NCBI RefSeq assembly: GCF_002224125.1
Contig: NZ_NCSM01000004.1
Span: forward strand, 589,471 to 653,470
Direction of reading: 5' to 3'
DNA from: Streptomyces sp. NBS 14/10
GTDB lineage: Bacteria; Actinomycetota; Actinomycetes; Streptomycetales; Streptomycetaceae
DNA: 64,000 nt
Part shown: positions 7,876-16,428 of the stretch, piece after piece
How the letters are laid out: each line of letters begins with the position of its first letter
Numbering within the stretch: the first letter of the stretch is position 1
Notes under the pieces: model-generated
What the model was told of the DNA's origin: nothing
The model's input: only the letters and a program-made list of their open reading frames with translations
Database searches by the model: none
Translations under genes and position numbers: made by a program

Positions 7876-9105
7876 GTGTTTATGCAACTCGCCGGCGCCC
7901 TGCTGGCGGCTTCCCAGCCCAAGAAGACATTCGCGCAGGTGGCGGAGTTCATCTCGCGGCAGACGGCGGGCGATCTGGCCTCGCTGGTCGAGGCGACCTG
8001 GCAGCAGAAGAGCGAGTCCTTCCCCGTACGGGACCCCGCGTACGCCCGCGAGGCCCAGGAGAACGCGAGACGAGTGCTGACGAGCTTCCAGGGCACCGAA
8101 CTGCCGCTGCCGGAGAAGACCGACCATCTCGTCTACGCCTACATGCTGGAGAACACCCGGATCCTGGAGATCTTCCGCCGCATCCTGGTGTCCTTCTTCA
8201 ACACGGAGAACTTCAACACACCGTCCGCCGAGACCCTGCAGTGGCTGGACCAGACCGAGCGGCTGTTCTTCCGCGACCCCGGCCCGTTCTCCGTGCTCGC
8301 CGTCACCGGCGAGCTGCGGCCCGACGCGGACGCCGTCCGGCGCAACGCCTACCACCGGCTGCTCGGGCTCGATCTGAACCACGGCCGGGCCGGTAAGCCC
8401 GGGGCGTATCCGTACCACCGCACCGATGTCGCCAACAACCGCTTCCCGGTGCTCTTCGGGCAGCTGCTGGAGGAGGTGTCCATCGGCATCCAGCACTCCA
8501 GCAACACCTCGGGCGCCAATCCGACGGACGACTTCCGCATCCAGGACCTGGTCCAGGAGATCGGGGACGTCATGCTGGACCGGCGCGGCCCCTCGCAGGC
8601 GGGTCTCGCGCACGAGGAGTTCGTCGCGGTGACCTTCCTGTCCTGGCTGCACCTGGCGGTCAGCTGGGAGAGCCCGGTGGTGCGGGACCTGCGGGCCACC
8701 GCCAGCACCCCGCATGAGCGGCTGCGGCGGCTCGGCGCCCGGGTCAAGCTGGACGCACACCAGGACTCGCGGTCGTTCCTGCAACTCGGGCCGGATGTCT
8801 CGCTGCTGCTGTACTCGATCGAGCGGAGGCTGGAGCCGACCCAGCAGCCGGAGTACTTCTACACCCGCGGTTCGCAGCTGCGCCCGGTCATGGACCGGAT
8901 CATCCACCACTGGTCCCATGTCACCGGCACCAACATCCGCTCCCGCGCCACCCGTCTGGACCCCGGCACCGTACGGGCGCTCGGCAACGCGAGCGTGATC
9001 GCCTCGGCACCCGCGGCGGTGGGCACCGGGGCGTCGGGCAGCCTCCACGGCGCGGCGATGCCCGCCGCGCGCAGCGGCGTCAAGGACCCGATGCCGCTGC
9101 GCTGA
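7876..9105 (+). CDS. Unknown 409-aa helical protein, last gene of the four-gene operon
   Basis: Starts at GTG 7876 or ATG 7882, within 7-13 bases of the previous stop. Mostly helical, with two conserved-looking stretches: LGLDLNHGRAGKPGAYPYHR near 160 and FGQLLEEVSIGIQHSSNTSG near 200. The many aromatic and His residues in the middle could form a binding pocket. The last 40 residues are Ala/Gly/Ser-rich and look disordered. No membrane segment or known catalytic motif was recognised. A stem-loop at 9125-9162 closes the operon. Confidence 0.75.
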   Translation: MFMQLAGALLAASQPKKTFAQVAEFISRQTAGDLASLVEATWQQKSESFPVRDPAYAREAQENARRVLTSFQGTELPLPEKTDHLVYAYMLENTRILEIFRRILVSFFNTENFNTPSAETLQWLDQTERLFFRDPGPFSVLAVTGELRPDADAVRRNAYHRLLGLDLNHGRAGKPGAYPYHRTDVANNRFPVLFGQLLEEVSIGIQHSSNTSGANPTDDFRIQDLVQEIGDVMLDRRGPSQAGLAHEEFVAVTFLSWLHLAVSWESPVVRDLRATASTPHERLRRLGARVKLDAHQDSRSFLQLGPDVSLLLYSIERRLEPTQQPEYFYTRGSQLRPVMDRIIHHWSHVTGTNIRSRATRLDPGTVRALGNASVIASAPAAVGTGASGSLHGAAMPAARSGVKDPMPLR

Positions 9106-9124
9106 GCGTGGTGCGGCGGACGAC

Positions 9125-9162
9125 GGGTGCGGCTCCGGACGGCGATGTCCGGGGCCGCACCC
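9125..9162. terminator. Bidirectional stem-loop between convergent genes
   Basis: A 16-base-pair inverted repeat with a single G-U wobble and a 6-base loop (ggcgat). It lies between the convergent ends of the unknown operon (9105) and gnd (9178). There is no long T-tract, which is common for Streptomyces terminators. Its position suits termination from both sides. Confidence 0.75.
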
Positions 9163-9177
9163 GGGGTGCGCTGAGGT

Positions 9178-10635
9178 TCAGCCGGTGGTCTCCGGGCGGT
9201 CGGGGTGGGACCAGTGGGTGTGGAAGGTGCCGGGGCGGTCGGTGCGCCGGTAGGTGTGGGCGCCGAAGTAGTCGCGCTGGCCCTGGAGAAGCGCGGCCGG
9301 CAGGCGGTCGGCGCGCAGGGTGTCGTAGTAGGCGAGGGCCGTGGAGAAGGCGGGGGCGGGGATGCCGCGGCGGGCGGCGGAGGCCACGATCTCGCGCCAG
9401 GGCACCTGGGCGTCGGTGATCTCCGCGGTGAAGGTCTTCTCGCCGACCAGGCTGACCAGCTCCGGATCGGCGGCGTACGCGGCGCGGATACGGTCCAGGA
9501 AGGAGGCGCGGATGATGCAACCGCCGCGCCAGATCCGGGCGACCGCTCCCAGGTCGATCTTCCAGCCGTACTCGGCCGCCGCGTCCTGGATCATCTTCCA
9601 GCCCTGGTCGTACGCGATGACCTTGGAGGCGTACAGGGCGTGCTCGACCTGTGCGGTGAACCGCGCGGCCTCGGAGCGGCTGAGCGGCGGTGTGGTGCCG
9701 CCGGGCAGACCGCGGTAGGCGGCGCGCAGCCCGGCCTGGCCGGAGGCGGCGCGGGCGAAGGTGGCCTGGGCGATGGCCGTGACGGGGGAGGCCAGGTCGA
9801 GGGCGGTCTGCACGGTCCAGCGGCCGGTGCCCTTCTGGCCCGCGGCGTCGGCGACGACGTCGACGAAGGGGCCGCCGGTGTCGGCGTCGGTGTGGGCGAG
9901 GACCTCGGCGGTGATCTCGATCAGATAGGAGCCGAGCCGGCCCTCGTTCCAGCTGCGGAAGATGTCCGCGATCTCGGCCGGGGTGTATCCCGCGACCTGG
10001 CGGAGCAGGTCGTACGCCTCGGCGATGAGCTGCATATCGGCGTACTCGATGCCGTTGTGGACCATCTTGACGAAGTGTCCGGCACCGTCGGTGCCGATAT
10101 GGGTGGCACATGGCTCGCCGTCGATCTTCGCGCTGATGGCCTCGAACATCGGGCCGAGGACGCCGTACGACTCCGCCGAGCCGCCGACCATGATGGACGG
10201 GCCGTTGAGGGCGCCCTCCTCGCCGCCGGAGATGCCGGCGCCGACGAAGTGGAGGCCGCGCTCGCGCAGCGCCGCCTCGCGGCGGCGGGTGTCGCTGAAG
10301 TGGGCGTTGCCCCCGTCGATAATCATGTCGCCGGGCTCGAGCAGCGGGGCGAACTCGTCGATGACGGCGTCGGTGGCCGCGCCCGCCTGCACCATGATCA
10401 CCAGACGGCGGGGGCGCTCCAGAGCGGCCACGAACTCCTCCGCCGTCTTGGCCGGAACGAAGGTGCCCTCGTGGCCGAACTCCTCGATGAGGGCGTGGAC
10501 GCGGTTCACGGAGCGGTTGTGGACGGCGACGGGGTAGCCGTGGCGGGCGAAGTTGCGGGCCAGGTTGCGGCCCATGACTCCCAGGCCGGTGACGCCGAGA
10601 GAACCGAGAGAACCGAGAGAACCGGACGTGTTCAT
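9178..10635 (-). CDS. gnd: 6-phosphogluconate dehydrogenase, decarboxylating
   Basis: A 485-residue enzyme that oxidises and decarboxylates 6-phosphogluconate to ribulose 5-phosphate with NAD(P)+ in the pentose phosphate pathway. The N-terminus carries the dinucleotide fold GVTGLGVMGRNLARN. GAGISGGEEGALNGPSIMVGG and HFVKMVHNGIEYADMQ, with the catalytic Lys and Asn, match the family signature. The C-terminus has the usual RDYFGAHTY. Length is normal. Oddity: the initiator region is extended by three copies of Ser-Leu-Gly encoded by a 9-bp tandem repeat (10595-10621), where homologues usually begin a few residues before the VTGLGVMG fold. Confidence 0.96.
   Translation of the reverse strand: MNTSGSLGSLGSLGVTGLGVMGRNLARNFARHGYPVAVHNRSVNRVHALIEEFGHEGTFVPAKTAEEFVAALERPRRLVIMVQAGAATDAVIDEFAPLLEPGDMIIDGGNAHFSDTRRREAALRERGLHFVGAGISGGEEGALNGPSIMVGGSAESYGVLGPMFEAISAKIDGEPCATHIGTDGAGHFVKMVHNGIEYADMQLIAEAYDLLRQVAGYTPAEIADIFRSWNEGRLGSYLIEITAEVLAHTDADTGGPFVDVVADAAGQKGTGRWTVQTALDLASPVTAIAQATFARAASGQAGLRAAYRGLPGGTTPPLSRSEAARFTAQVEHALYASKVIAYDQGWKMIQDAAAEYGWKIDLGAVARIWRGGCIIRASFLDRIRAAYAADPELVSLVGEKTFTAEITDAQVPWREIVASAARRGIPAPAFSTALAYYDTLRADRLPAALLQGQRDYFGAHTYRRTDRPGTFHTHWSHPDRPETTG
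10595..10621. repeat. 9-bp tandem repeat (3 copies) in the start of gnd
   Basis: Three perfect copies of CCGAGAGAA (plus-strand reading) lie inside the gnd N-terminus and encode SLG-SLG-SLG. As a 9-bp unit it can expand or contract without breaking the frame. Confidence 0.85.
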
Positions 10636-10769
10636 GGGGCAGTTCCTTGACTGTGGCGGGTGGTCAGGGCGCGGGCGATCCCGTGACAGCAGATACGCAG
10701 CGGCGGCCGGGACGTTTCAATGCCGACGCCGCAGCACCGGCCCCGCCCCGGATCACCCCACGGACCTGG

Positions 10770-10775
10770 GATAAT
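10770..10775 (+). promoter_or_regulatory. Candidate -10 element for the 195-aa membrane protein
   Basis: GATAAT, five of six matches to TATAAT, lies 41 bases before ATG 10817 in the divergent gap with gnd. No good -35 lies 17-18 bases upstream. The downstream leader contains a GGAG ribosome-binding site just before the start. Confidence 0.4.
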
Positions 10776-10816
10776 GTGCGCTCTGTCCCGGGCCTACCCC
10801 TTGACAGTCGGAGCAC

Positions 10817-11404
10817 ATGATGAGTGGCGAAAGCGGCACCTTCTCCCAGCGCGTATCCCGCCTCGGGGAGCGGCGGCGGGCCCAGTACGCGCCGCTGTTC
10901 GACGGCCGGCCCGAGGTCGCGATCGCCAATACGCAACTCCTGCCCGACCAGGCCATCCAGCTGGCCACCGCCTACGGCTACCGCTACGCCCGCACCCTGG
11001 GCAAAAAGTCCGTCCGCCGGCGGATCTTCGTCCCCGACCCCGACCCGGCGGTACGGTTCGAGGCGCTGCCGCCCGGTACGCCCTGGGAGGTGGCCGAGGC
11101 GCACCCGGCGTTCCACGGGCGCAGCGCCCGCGCCGCCCGCAACCACGCCGCGATGATCAAGGGCGAGCGCAAGCTGGTCAAGCTGGTGCCGGTCATGGCG
11201 GTGGTACTGCTGGGCGTCGTCGGGATGGTCGTACAGGCCATCGTCACCGACAAGATGGTGTTGCTGGTCCCCGCCACCTTCTTCACCCTCCTGGAGGTGG
11301 CCTTGGTGGCCATGATCCGGGCCGGATTCCGTAAACAACGCCAATTGGAAGCGGCGGCCGAGCGATTGGTGCGAGAGTTTCCCCCACACGGCTTCGCGCC
11401 GTGA
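10817..11404 (+). CDS. Small membrane protein of unknown function
   Basis: A 195-residue protein with a soluble, basic N-terminal half and two adjacent hydrophobic helices at about 123-143 and 147-167, followed by a basic cytosolic tail. Two Met codons start the frame (10817 and 10820); a GGAG lies just upstream. There is no signal peptide, so the long N-terminus is probably cytoplasmic. It is transcribed away from gnd, and the methyltransferase gene follows 69 bases later on the same strand. No named family recognised. Confidence 0.75.
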   Translation: MMSGESGTFSQRVSRLGERRRAQYAPLFDGRPEVAIANTQLLPDQAIQLATAYGYRYARTLGKKSVRRRIFVPDPDPAVRFEALPPGTPWEVAEAHPAFHGRSARAARNHAAMIKGERKLVKLVPVMAVVLLGVVGMVVQAIVTDKMVLLVPATFFTLLEVALVAMIRAGFRKQRQLEAAAERLVREFPPHGFAP

Positions 11405-11473
11405 CCTTGTGATGTGGGCGGACCGGACCGCGACATCGCGCAGTCGACAGAACGGAGAGGGGCACTGTCCCGG

Positions 11474-12280
11474 ATGAGCTGGTCGGCCGATGAGATCGAC
11501 ACTGGAAGTGCGCATTCCGCGCGCATGTACGACTACTTCCTGGGCGGGAAGGACAACTACCCCCCGGACCAAGAGGCGGCCGAAAAGGTGTTGGCCGTCC
11601 TGCCGCACGCCCGCACCATCGCACGGAACAATCGGTACTTCATGCGCCGATCGGCGCGCATGCTCGCCGAAGAGACCGGGATTCGACAGTTCTTAGACAT
11701 CGGGACGGGAATTCCCACCTCGCCCAACCTCCACCAGGTCATCCAGGAAATCGCCCCCGAGGCGCGCATTGTCTACACCGACAACGACCCGATCGTGCTG
11801 ACGCACGCCCGCGCCCTCCTCACCAGCGCCCCGCAGGGAATGACCGCCTACGCGGAGGCCGATCTGCGAGAGCCCCGCTCCATACTCACCGCCCCTGAGC
11901 TGCTGGAGACGCTGGATCTGAGCAAGCCGGTGGCGCTGATGATGATCTCGATCCTGCACTTCGTCCCCCCGGAATACGATCACTACGCCATCCTCGGCGA
12001 GCTGGTGGACGCCCTCCCCTCCGGAAGCTATCTGGCGTTGACCTACGGCACCTCGGACTTCGCTCCCGAGGAGATGAAGCGCGCGGCGGACGTCTACGCG
12101 GCATCGCGGGTTCCGGTGCAGCAGCGCCCCAAGGACGAGATCCAGCAGTTCTTCCAGGGACTGGAGCTGGTCGAGCCGGGACTGGTCCCGATCCACCGCT
12201 GGCGTCCCGACGACCCCGCGCTCGGCAGGCTGTCGGACGCGGATGTCTCCATGTACGGCGGCGTGGCCAGAAAACCCTGA
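11474..12280 (+). CDS. SAM-dependent methyltransferase, DUF574-type; TTA codon
   Basis: A 267-residue protein of the actinobacterial DUF574 family of predicted S-adenosylmethionine-dependent methyltransferases. Hallmarks are the start SARMYDYFLGGKDNYP, the SAM-binding FLDIGTGIPTSPNLHQV, the acidic motif VYTDNDPIVLTHARALL and ALMMISILHFVP. ATG 11474 was chosen because conservation starts there and GGAGAGGGG lies upstream. The family is much expanded in Streptomyces and its substrates are mostly unknown. A TTA codon at 11693-11695 (residue 74, within the SAM motif) implies bldA-dependent translation. It converges on the glycosidase-like gene with only 16 bases between them. Confidence 0.9.
   Translation: MSWSADEIDTGSAHSARMYDYFLGGKDNYPPDQEAAEKVLAVLPHARTIARNNRYFMRRSARMLAEETGIRQFLDIGTGIPTSPNLHQVIQEIAPEARIVYTDNDPIVLTHARALLTSAPQGMTAYAEADLREPRSILTAPELLETLDLSKPVALMMISILHFVPPEYDHYAILGELVDALPSGSYLALTYGTSDFAPEEMKRAADVYAASRVPVQQRPKDEIQQFFQGLELVEPGLVPIHRWRPDDPALGRLSDADVSMYGGVARKP
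11693..11695 (+). other. TTA (bldA-type) leucine codon in the methyltransferase
   Basis: In-frame TTA encodes Leu74 of the DUF574-type methyltransferase, in the FLDIGTG motif. One of only three TTA codons noticed in recognised genes of the window. Confidence 0.85.
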
Positions 12281-12296
12281 GTCAGTCGTTCCGGCC

Positions 12297-14453
12297 CTAC
12301 ACGGCGCGTGCCAACCCCTCCCACCGCACGCGCCACCGCCCGCCGGACGGGAAGCCGGGCGCATCGCCCCCGGCGCCGTCCCATCCGGCGGCCATCAGGG
12401 CCACGGCGTAGAGCAGCCCGCCCGCGCCCGGGAAGTACGGCGTGGCGACCCGGGAGCCGCCGAGCGGCATCCCGGCGTCGTCGAACCCGAACTTCTCATG
12501 CAGCAGAAAGTCGACGGCGCGGTCCGGCTCGCCCATCCGCGCCGCGTTCATCGCGAGCATCGGGAAGTCCCAGCCCCAGGCGGCGTCCCAGGCCCATACG
12601 TCCCACACCTTGCGGGCGGTGGCGCGCATGACCGTCGCGTCCACGTCGTGCCCGGGCAGCCAGCCGTACAGGCCGACCAGCGAGGGGTGGTCGTAGATGT
12701 ACTCGGTCCACATGTCGCGCACCCCCTCGTACGCCACATACACCCCGTCCTGCACGGGCAGCGGCGCGAGGCCGTCGAGCACCGTCTGCCAGCCCGGGTC
12801 CGCGGGGCGCCCCAGCCGCTCGCGCCACCGCTGCGCAAGCCGCAGTCCAAAGCGCCAGTAGGACAGTTCGAAGGCGCCGTTCACGGTGACCTTGGGGTCA
12901 CTGTTCTCGGAGACGAGATGCAGGGGCGGGCCCAGCACCTGGCGGCCCGCGTCCTCGAAGGCGTACGAGGCCATGAACTCGGCCGTGGCGAAGACGACTT
13001 CCCGCCACTTGTCGAGGGTGGCGCGGGTCGGGTGGGCCCGATAGTCCAGTTCGGCGAGGAAGATCGGATGGGGCTGCTGCCAGAGCAGCAGCGCGTTGAT
13101 CTCGCCGGGCGACTGGCGGCCGCCGGGATCGGTCATCTTGGGCCAGCGCGCGCCCTGGTAACCCTGGAGCCTGGCGCGTTCCCGGGACGAGTCGAGGAGG
13201 CTCTCATAGACGCCGATGCCGCGGTCCAGCTGCGGCCAGCGGTTCCACAGCGCGTAGTGCGCGGCGTGCCACCAGTACATCTCCATATGGAACTTGCCGT
13301 ACCAGCCGTTGTTGACCAGTCCGGACTCCTGGGGCGGGGTGCTGCCGGCCTCGTTGACCGCCAGCAGGTACTGGCTGAGCACCACCCGGCGCTCCAGCTC
13401 CCGCCACCGGGGATCGGTGCTCTCCGAGAGGTCGAGGGCCCCGCCGGAGTGCCAGAACGCCGGCCAGGCCCTGGCCGTGGCCGCCTCGACCGCCGTGGCG
13501 CTGGGCACGCGGGGGGAGGGCCGGGGCGCGAAGAGGAAGGTGGCCTCCAGCCGGGTGCCCGCGCCGCCGCCGAGCAGATACCGGTGCGGATGGCCGTCGG
13601 CCCGCGACGGCCGTTCCCCGCCGCCTCGCCAAGTGAGGCCCACGGTGTAGCGGGTGTCGTCGAGCTCATGAGTGATGTCCGCGTGGCGGGGCCCGCGCGT
13701 CCGCAGCCGTGTGGTGTGCGCATCGGGGCGGTCCCAGACGCCGACGAAGGGCGCGGAGAACTTCTCCGCCCCATTGGCGTACGGGAAGTCGATGAACACC
13801 GCGAGCCGGCCGTCGGCCACCAACGGCGAGTCGATCCGTACGGCCACCGCGTCCAGATCGGGGCCACAGCTCGTCCGTACCGTGACGGGGCTGCCCTCCA
13901 GGGTGAACCGGCTGTGCAGCGTTCCGGTCCACAGGTCCAGCCGCTGGTGGCAGCCGCTCAGATCGGCCTCGACCGCCTCGGTCCCGTCGGCGCGCAGCAG
14001 CCTCAGGCCGATGCGGGCCAGATTGATCCGGTGCGGGTTCGCCCTCAGCCAGTTGGAGAGTTCCGGGTGCCGCGGATCGGGGATGTCGTAACGGACCGGC
14101 CGGCCATGGGTGTCCCAGATCTGTCCGGCGAAGTCCGACGGGGCCTGACCGTCCGGGAGCGGATCGCTGTGCCAACCCCAGTCGGACAGGGTGGCGAAGG
14201 GCAGAAACGTCTGCAACCCCGTCACATCGGCGCCGAACGCCAGCTGTCCATTGCCCACCTGCAGCGGGGTCAGGGGATCACTGGCGGTGCGGACCACGTC
14301 ATGGCGCGATACGAGTGCGTGCCGGTCGATTCCGCCCGGACGTCGCCGCGGCGGCGTCCGGGCGACGGCGTCGCCGACCCGCCAGCCCGCGGTGACCGCG
14401 GCGGCGACTCCGGTCATGCCGGTGCGTACGAAGGTCCGACGGCTGACTGCCAT
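12297..14453 (-). CDS. Tat-exported glycosidase-like protein, six-hairpin fold
   Basis: A 718-residue secreted protein. The N-terminus SRRTFVRTG followed by a hydrophobic Ala/Val stretch is a twin-arginine signal. The body resembles (alpha/alpha)6 six-hairpin glycosidases: an N-terminal beta-rich domain (to about 350) followed by a helical barrel. The barrel has aromatic, carboxylate-rich segments such as WYGKFHMEMYWWHAAHYALW, HLVSENSDPKV and WDVWAWDAAWGWDFPM. The exact GH family and catalytic acids cannot be fixed by eye. ATG 14453 follows a GGGAG ribosome-binding site. It is likely a polysaccharide-degrading exoenzyme; an alginate lyase gene lies 4 kb away. Confidence 0.8.
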   Translation of the reverse strand: MAVSRRTFVRTGMTGVAAAVTAGWRVGDAVARTPPRRRPGGIDRHALVSRHDVVRTASDPLTPLQVGNGQLAFGADVTGLQTFLPFATLSDWGWHSDPLPDGQAPSDFAGQIWDTHGRPVRYDIPDPRHPELSNWLRANPHRINLARIGLRLLRADGTEAVEADLSGCHQRLDLWTGTLHSRFTLEGSPVTVRTSCGPDLDAVAVRIDSPLVADGRLAVFIDFPYANGAEKFSAPFVGVWDRPDAHTTRLRTRGPRHADITHELDDTRYTVGLTWRGGGERPSRADGHPHRYLLGGGAGTRLEATFLFAPRPSPRVPSATAVEAATARAWPAFWHSGGALDLSESTDPRWRELERRVVLSQYLLAVNEAGSTPPQESGLVNNGWYGKFHMEMYWWHAAHYALWNRWPQLDRGIGVYESLLDSSRERARLQGYQGARWPKMTDPGGRQSPGEINALLLWQQPHPIFLAELDYRAHPTRATLDKWREVVFATAEFMASYAFEDAGRQVLGPPLHLVSENSDPKVTVNGAFELSYWRFGLRLAQRWRERLGRPADPGWQTVLDGLAPLPVQDGVYVAYEGVRDMWTEYIYDHPSLVGLYGWLPGHDVDATVMRATARKVWDVWAWDAAWGWDFPMLAMNAARMGEPDRAVDFLLHEKFGFDDAGMPLGGSRVATPYFPGAGGLLYAVALMAAGWDGAGGDAPGFPSGGRWRVRWEGLARAV

Positions 14454-14484
14454 GAAGGGACTCCCGCCGTGTCGCTGATCGAAT

Positions 14485-14560
14485 CTGCCGATTGAATCGT
14501 TTTTACGGCGGGCGCAAGCTAACAAGATCTGCGTCCCTGGGGCAATGGTTCTGACAGCAC
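14485..14560 (-). promoter_or_regulatory. Putative promoter and palindromic operator for the glycosidase-like gene
   Basis: On the minus strand TTGCCC is followed after 18 bases by TAGCTT, a plausible -35/-10 pair. Downstream, at 14489-14499, is the perfect 11-base palindrome CGATTGAATCG, positioned in the leader where a LacI-type sugar repressor could bind. No repressor gene is adjacent. Confidence 0.35.
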
Positions 14561-14584
14561 CGGCCGTGTCTCGTGCCGGCCGGT

Positions 14585-14935
14585 CTAGCCCAGCGTCTGC
14601 GCCCAGTTCTCCGGGACCCGCCCCGCGGGGCCGGGCACCGGCTGGTCGGCAGGGTGGCTCTCCGGCGGGGCCAGCGGCGGCCCGGACTCGTACAGCTCGG
14701 AGGTCTCGTAGTTCCAGAACCAGCCCTCGCCCGGTTCGAAGCTGCGGATCAGCGGATGCCCGGTGGCCGTGGCATGCGCGGTCGCGTGCTTCGCGGGCGA
14801 ATCGTCGCAACAGCCGATGTGGCCGCACTGTGCGCAGCGCCGCAGATGGAACCACCATCCGTCGACGGCGTCACATTCGACACAACCAGTGCCACTCGGC
14901 GGCACCGAGGGGTCTAGTCCGTTCTGCGTGGTCAT
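14585..14935 (-). CDS. UBP-type zinc finger protein
   Basis: A 116-residue protein with a ubiquitin-hydrolase-type (UBP) zinc finger. It has a CxxC (CVECD), a second CxxC (CAQCGHIGCC) and the His cluster HATAHATATGHPL, ending with an aromatic FWNYETSELY. In eukaryotes this finger binds the ubiquitin C-terminus; its bacterial role is unknown. Its ATG overlaps the TGA of the upstream histidine kinase gene (ATGA), so it is translated with the kinase. That suggests it works with the redox/phosphorelay pair, perhaps as a zinc-thiol sensor or adaptor. A second such finger ends the dnaK-clpB operon at 36700. Confidence 0.85.
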   Translation of the reverse strand: MTTQNGLDPSVPPSGTGCVECDAVDGWWFHLRRCAQCGHIGCCDDSPAKHATAHATATGHPLIRSFEPGEGWFWNYETSELYESGPPLAPPESHPADQPVPGPAGRVPENWAQTLG

Positions 14936-16428
14936 GAGGGCTCCTGTGAGGTACCGGACTGCGGGGTGCCGGACTGCTCGGTGCCGGACTGCGCGGCATC
15001 GGGGTCGGTGGCGGTCAGCGGGAGGCGCACTTGGAAGCGGGTGTCGCCCGGGGCGGACTCCAAACGGAGATCGCCGTGGTGTTTGTTGACGACGATGCGC
15101 CATGAGATGTCCAGGCCGAGCCCGGTGCCCTGACCCACCGGTTTCGTGGTGAAGAAGGGGTCGAAGACGCGGTCGCGGATATCCGCGGGAATGCCCGGCC
15201 CCGTGTCGCCGAACTCCACGAGCAGATGGTCGCCGTCGAGCGCCGTACGCACGGTCAGAGTGCCCTGGCCGTCCATGGTGTTCATGGCGCAGACCGCGTT
15301 GTCGATCAGGTTTGTCCATACCTGATTGAGCTCGCCGGGATATGCGGGGATCTTCGGCAGCGTGCGGTCGTAGTCCTTGACGACGGTGATCTGCGGGCCC
15401 ATCTTCCCGGAGAGCATCAGCAGGGTGCTGTCCAGCAGTTCATGGACATCGGCGACCTGGAAGGGGGCCCGGTCGAGCTGTGAGTACTGCCTGGCCGCGT
15501 TGACGAGGCCCGAGACGCGGGTGGTCGAGTCCTCGATCTCGTTCATCAGGAGCTCGGTTTCGACGGTGTAGTTCAGCCACCGTATGGCCCCTGGGAGGGT
15601 GTCCTCGCCCACCGCCGCCGCCACGTTGTCCAGCCAGTCGGTGTCCAGGCCGGCCTGGACGAACGTCGGCGCGAGCCGCCATCCGTCCTCGATGCCGTGG
15701 TCGTCCAGCCAGTCGGACAGGGCGTCCTCACGGTCCGCGGTCTCCAGCGGGCTCAGGGCGGTGGCCTTGGCGACGCGCTCGGCCGTACGCTCCTGGACCT
15801 CGACGAGGATCTGCAGGGTGTCGCGCCGGTACGGGCCCGCCGCGATGGCGCCGAGCTTGTGGCGCATTCCGGCGACCCGCTCCCTGAGCGCCGAGGTGGC
15901 ACGCACCGCCGCCGCGGCCGGGTTGTTCAGCTCATGGGTGAGACCCGCGGTCAGCGAGCCGAGAGCCAGGAGCCGTTCCCGCTGCCCGATGGCCTGCTGG
16001 GTGTTCTTGGTGCCGAAGAACAGCCCCTCCAGCAGATGGACCGCCATGGGGAACCAGTCGCGCATGATGCCGGAGAACGTCTCGGCGGGCAGCACGAAGA
16101 ACCGTGACGGTTCGACGACCCGCAGCGAGCTGGTGTACACCTGCTGGACGCGGTCGCCCAGATAGGCGTGGAACGCTCCCGCGTACACACCGCGGCTGGA
16201 GCTCCGGTTCACCTCCACGTCCTGGGTGCCGACCCGGCTGGAGAGCACGAGCGTGCCCTCCAGCAGCACATAGAAACAGGTGGCCGGGTCGCCTTCGGCG
16301 TACACCGGTCCCGGTTCGAACCCCTGCACCCGGCCGTCGCGGCACAGCCGCGCAAGCTGCTCGGGGGACAGCTTCTCGAACAGGAACAGGGAGCCGATCT
16401 CCTCCGGGTCGCAGCGCAATCCGTTCAT
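14932..16428 (-). CDS. Sensor histidine kinase with N-terminal cyclic-nucleotide-binding domain
   Basis: A 498-residue soluble kinase. Residues 10-125 form a cNMP-binding (Crp-like) beta-roll with the GxxYAEGDPATCFYVLLEG pattern. The dimerisation helix has the phosphoacceptor H165 in LTAGLTHELNNPAAAA. The C-terminal ATPase domain has the N-box NLIDNAVCAMN, GDTGPGIP and GTGLGLDIS. The tail contains a short repeat of QSGT. There is no membrane segment, so it senses an intracellular signal. The start ATG 16428 overlaps the stop of the oxidoreductase gene (ATGA), and its own stop overlaps the zinc-finger start. The likely partner is the receiver domain fused to the upstream oxidoreductase. Confidence 0.9.
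   Translation of the reverse strand: MNGLRCDPEEIGSLFLFEKLSPEQLARLCRDGRVQGFEPGPVYAEGDPATCFYVLLEGTLVLSSRVGTQDVEVNRSSSRGVYAGAFHAYLGDRVQQVYTSSLRVVEPSRFFVLPAETFSGIMRDWFPMAVHLLEGLFFGTKNTQQAIGQRERLLALGSLTAGLTHELNNPAAAAVRATSALRERVAGMRHKLGAIAAGPYRRDTLQILVEVQERTAERVAKATALSPLETADREDALSDWLDDHGIEDGWRLAPTFVQAGLDTDWLDNVAAAVGEDTLPGAIRWLNYTVETELLMNEIEDSTTRVSGLVNAARQYSQLDRAPFQVADVHELLDSTLLMLSGKMGPQITVVKDYDRTLPKIPAYPGELNQVWTNLIDNAVCAMNTMDGQGTLTVRTALDGDHLLVEFGDTGPGIPADIRDRVFDPFFTTKPVGQGTGLGLDISWRIVVNKHHGDLRLESAPGDTRFQVRLPLTATDPDAAQSGTEQSGTPQSGTSQEPS

Noticed and set aside
12243..14495. 750-residue plus-strand open frame opposite the glycosidase-like gene
   Set aside because: The minus-strand product has a Tat signal, a GGGAG ribosome-binding site and aromatic-rich barrel motifs; the plus-strand frame has no recognisable domain.
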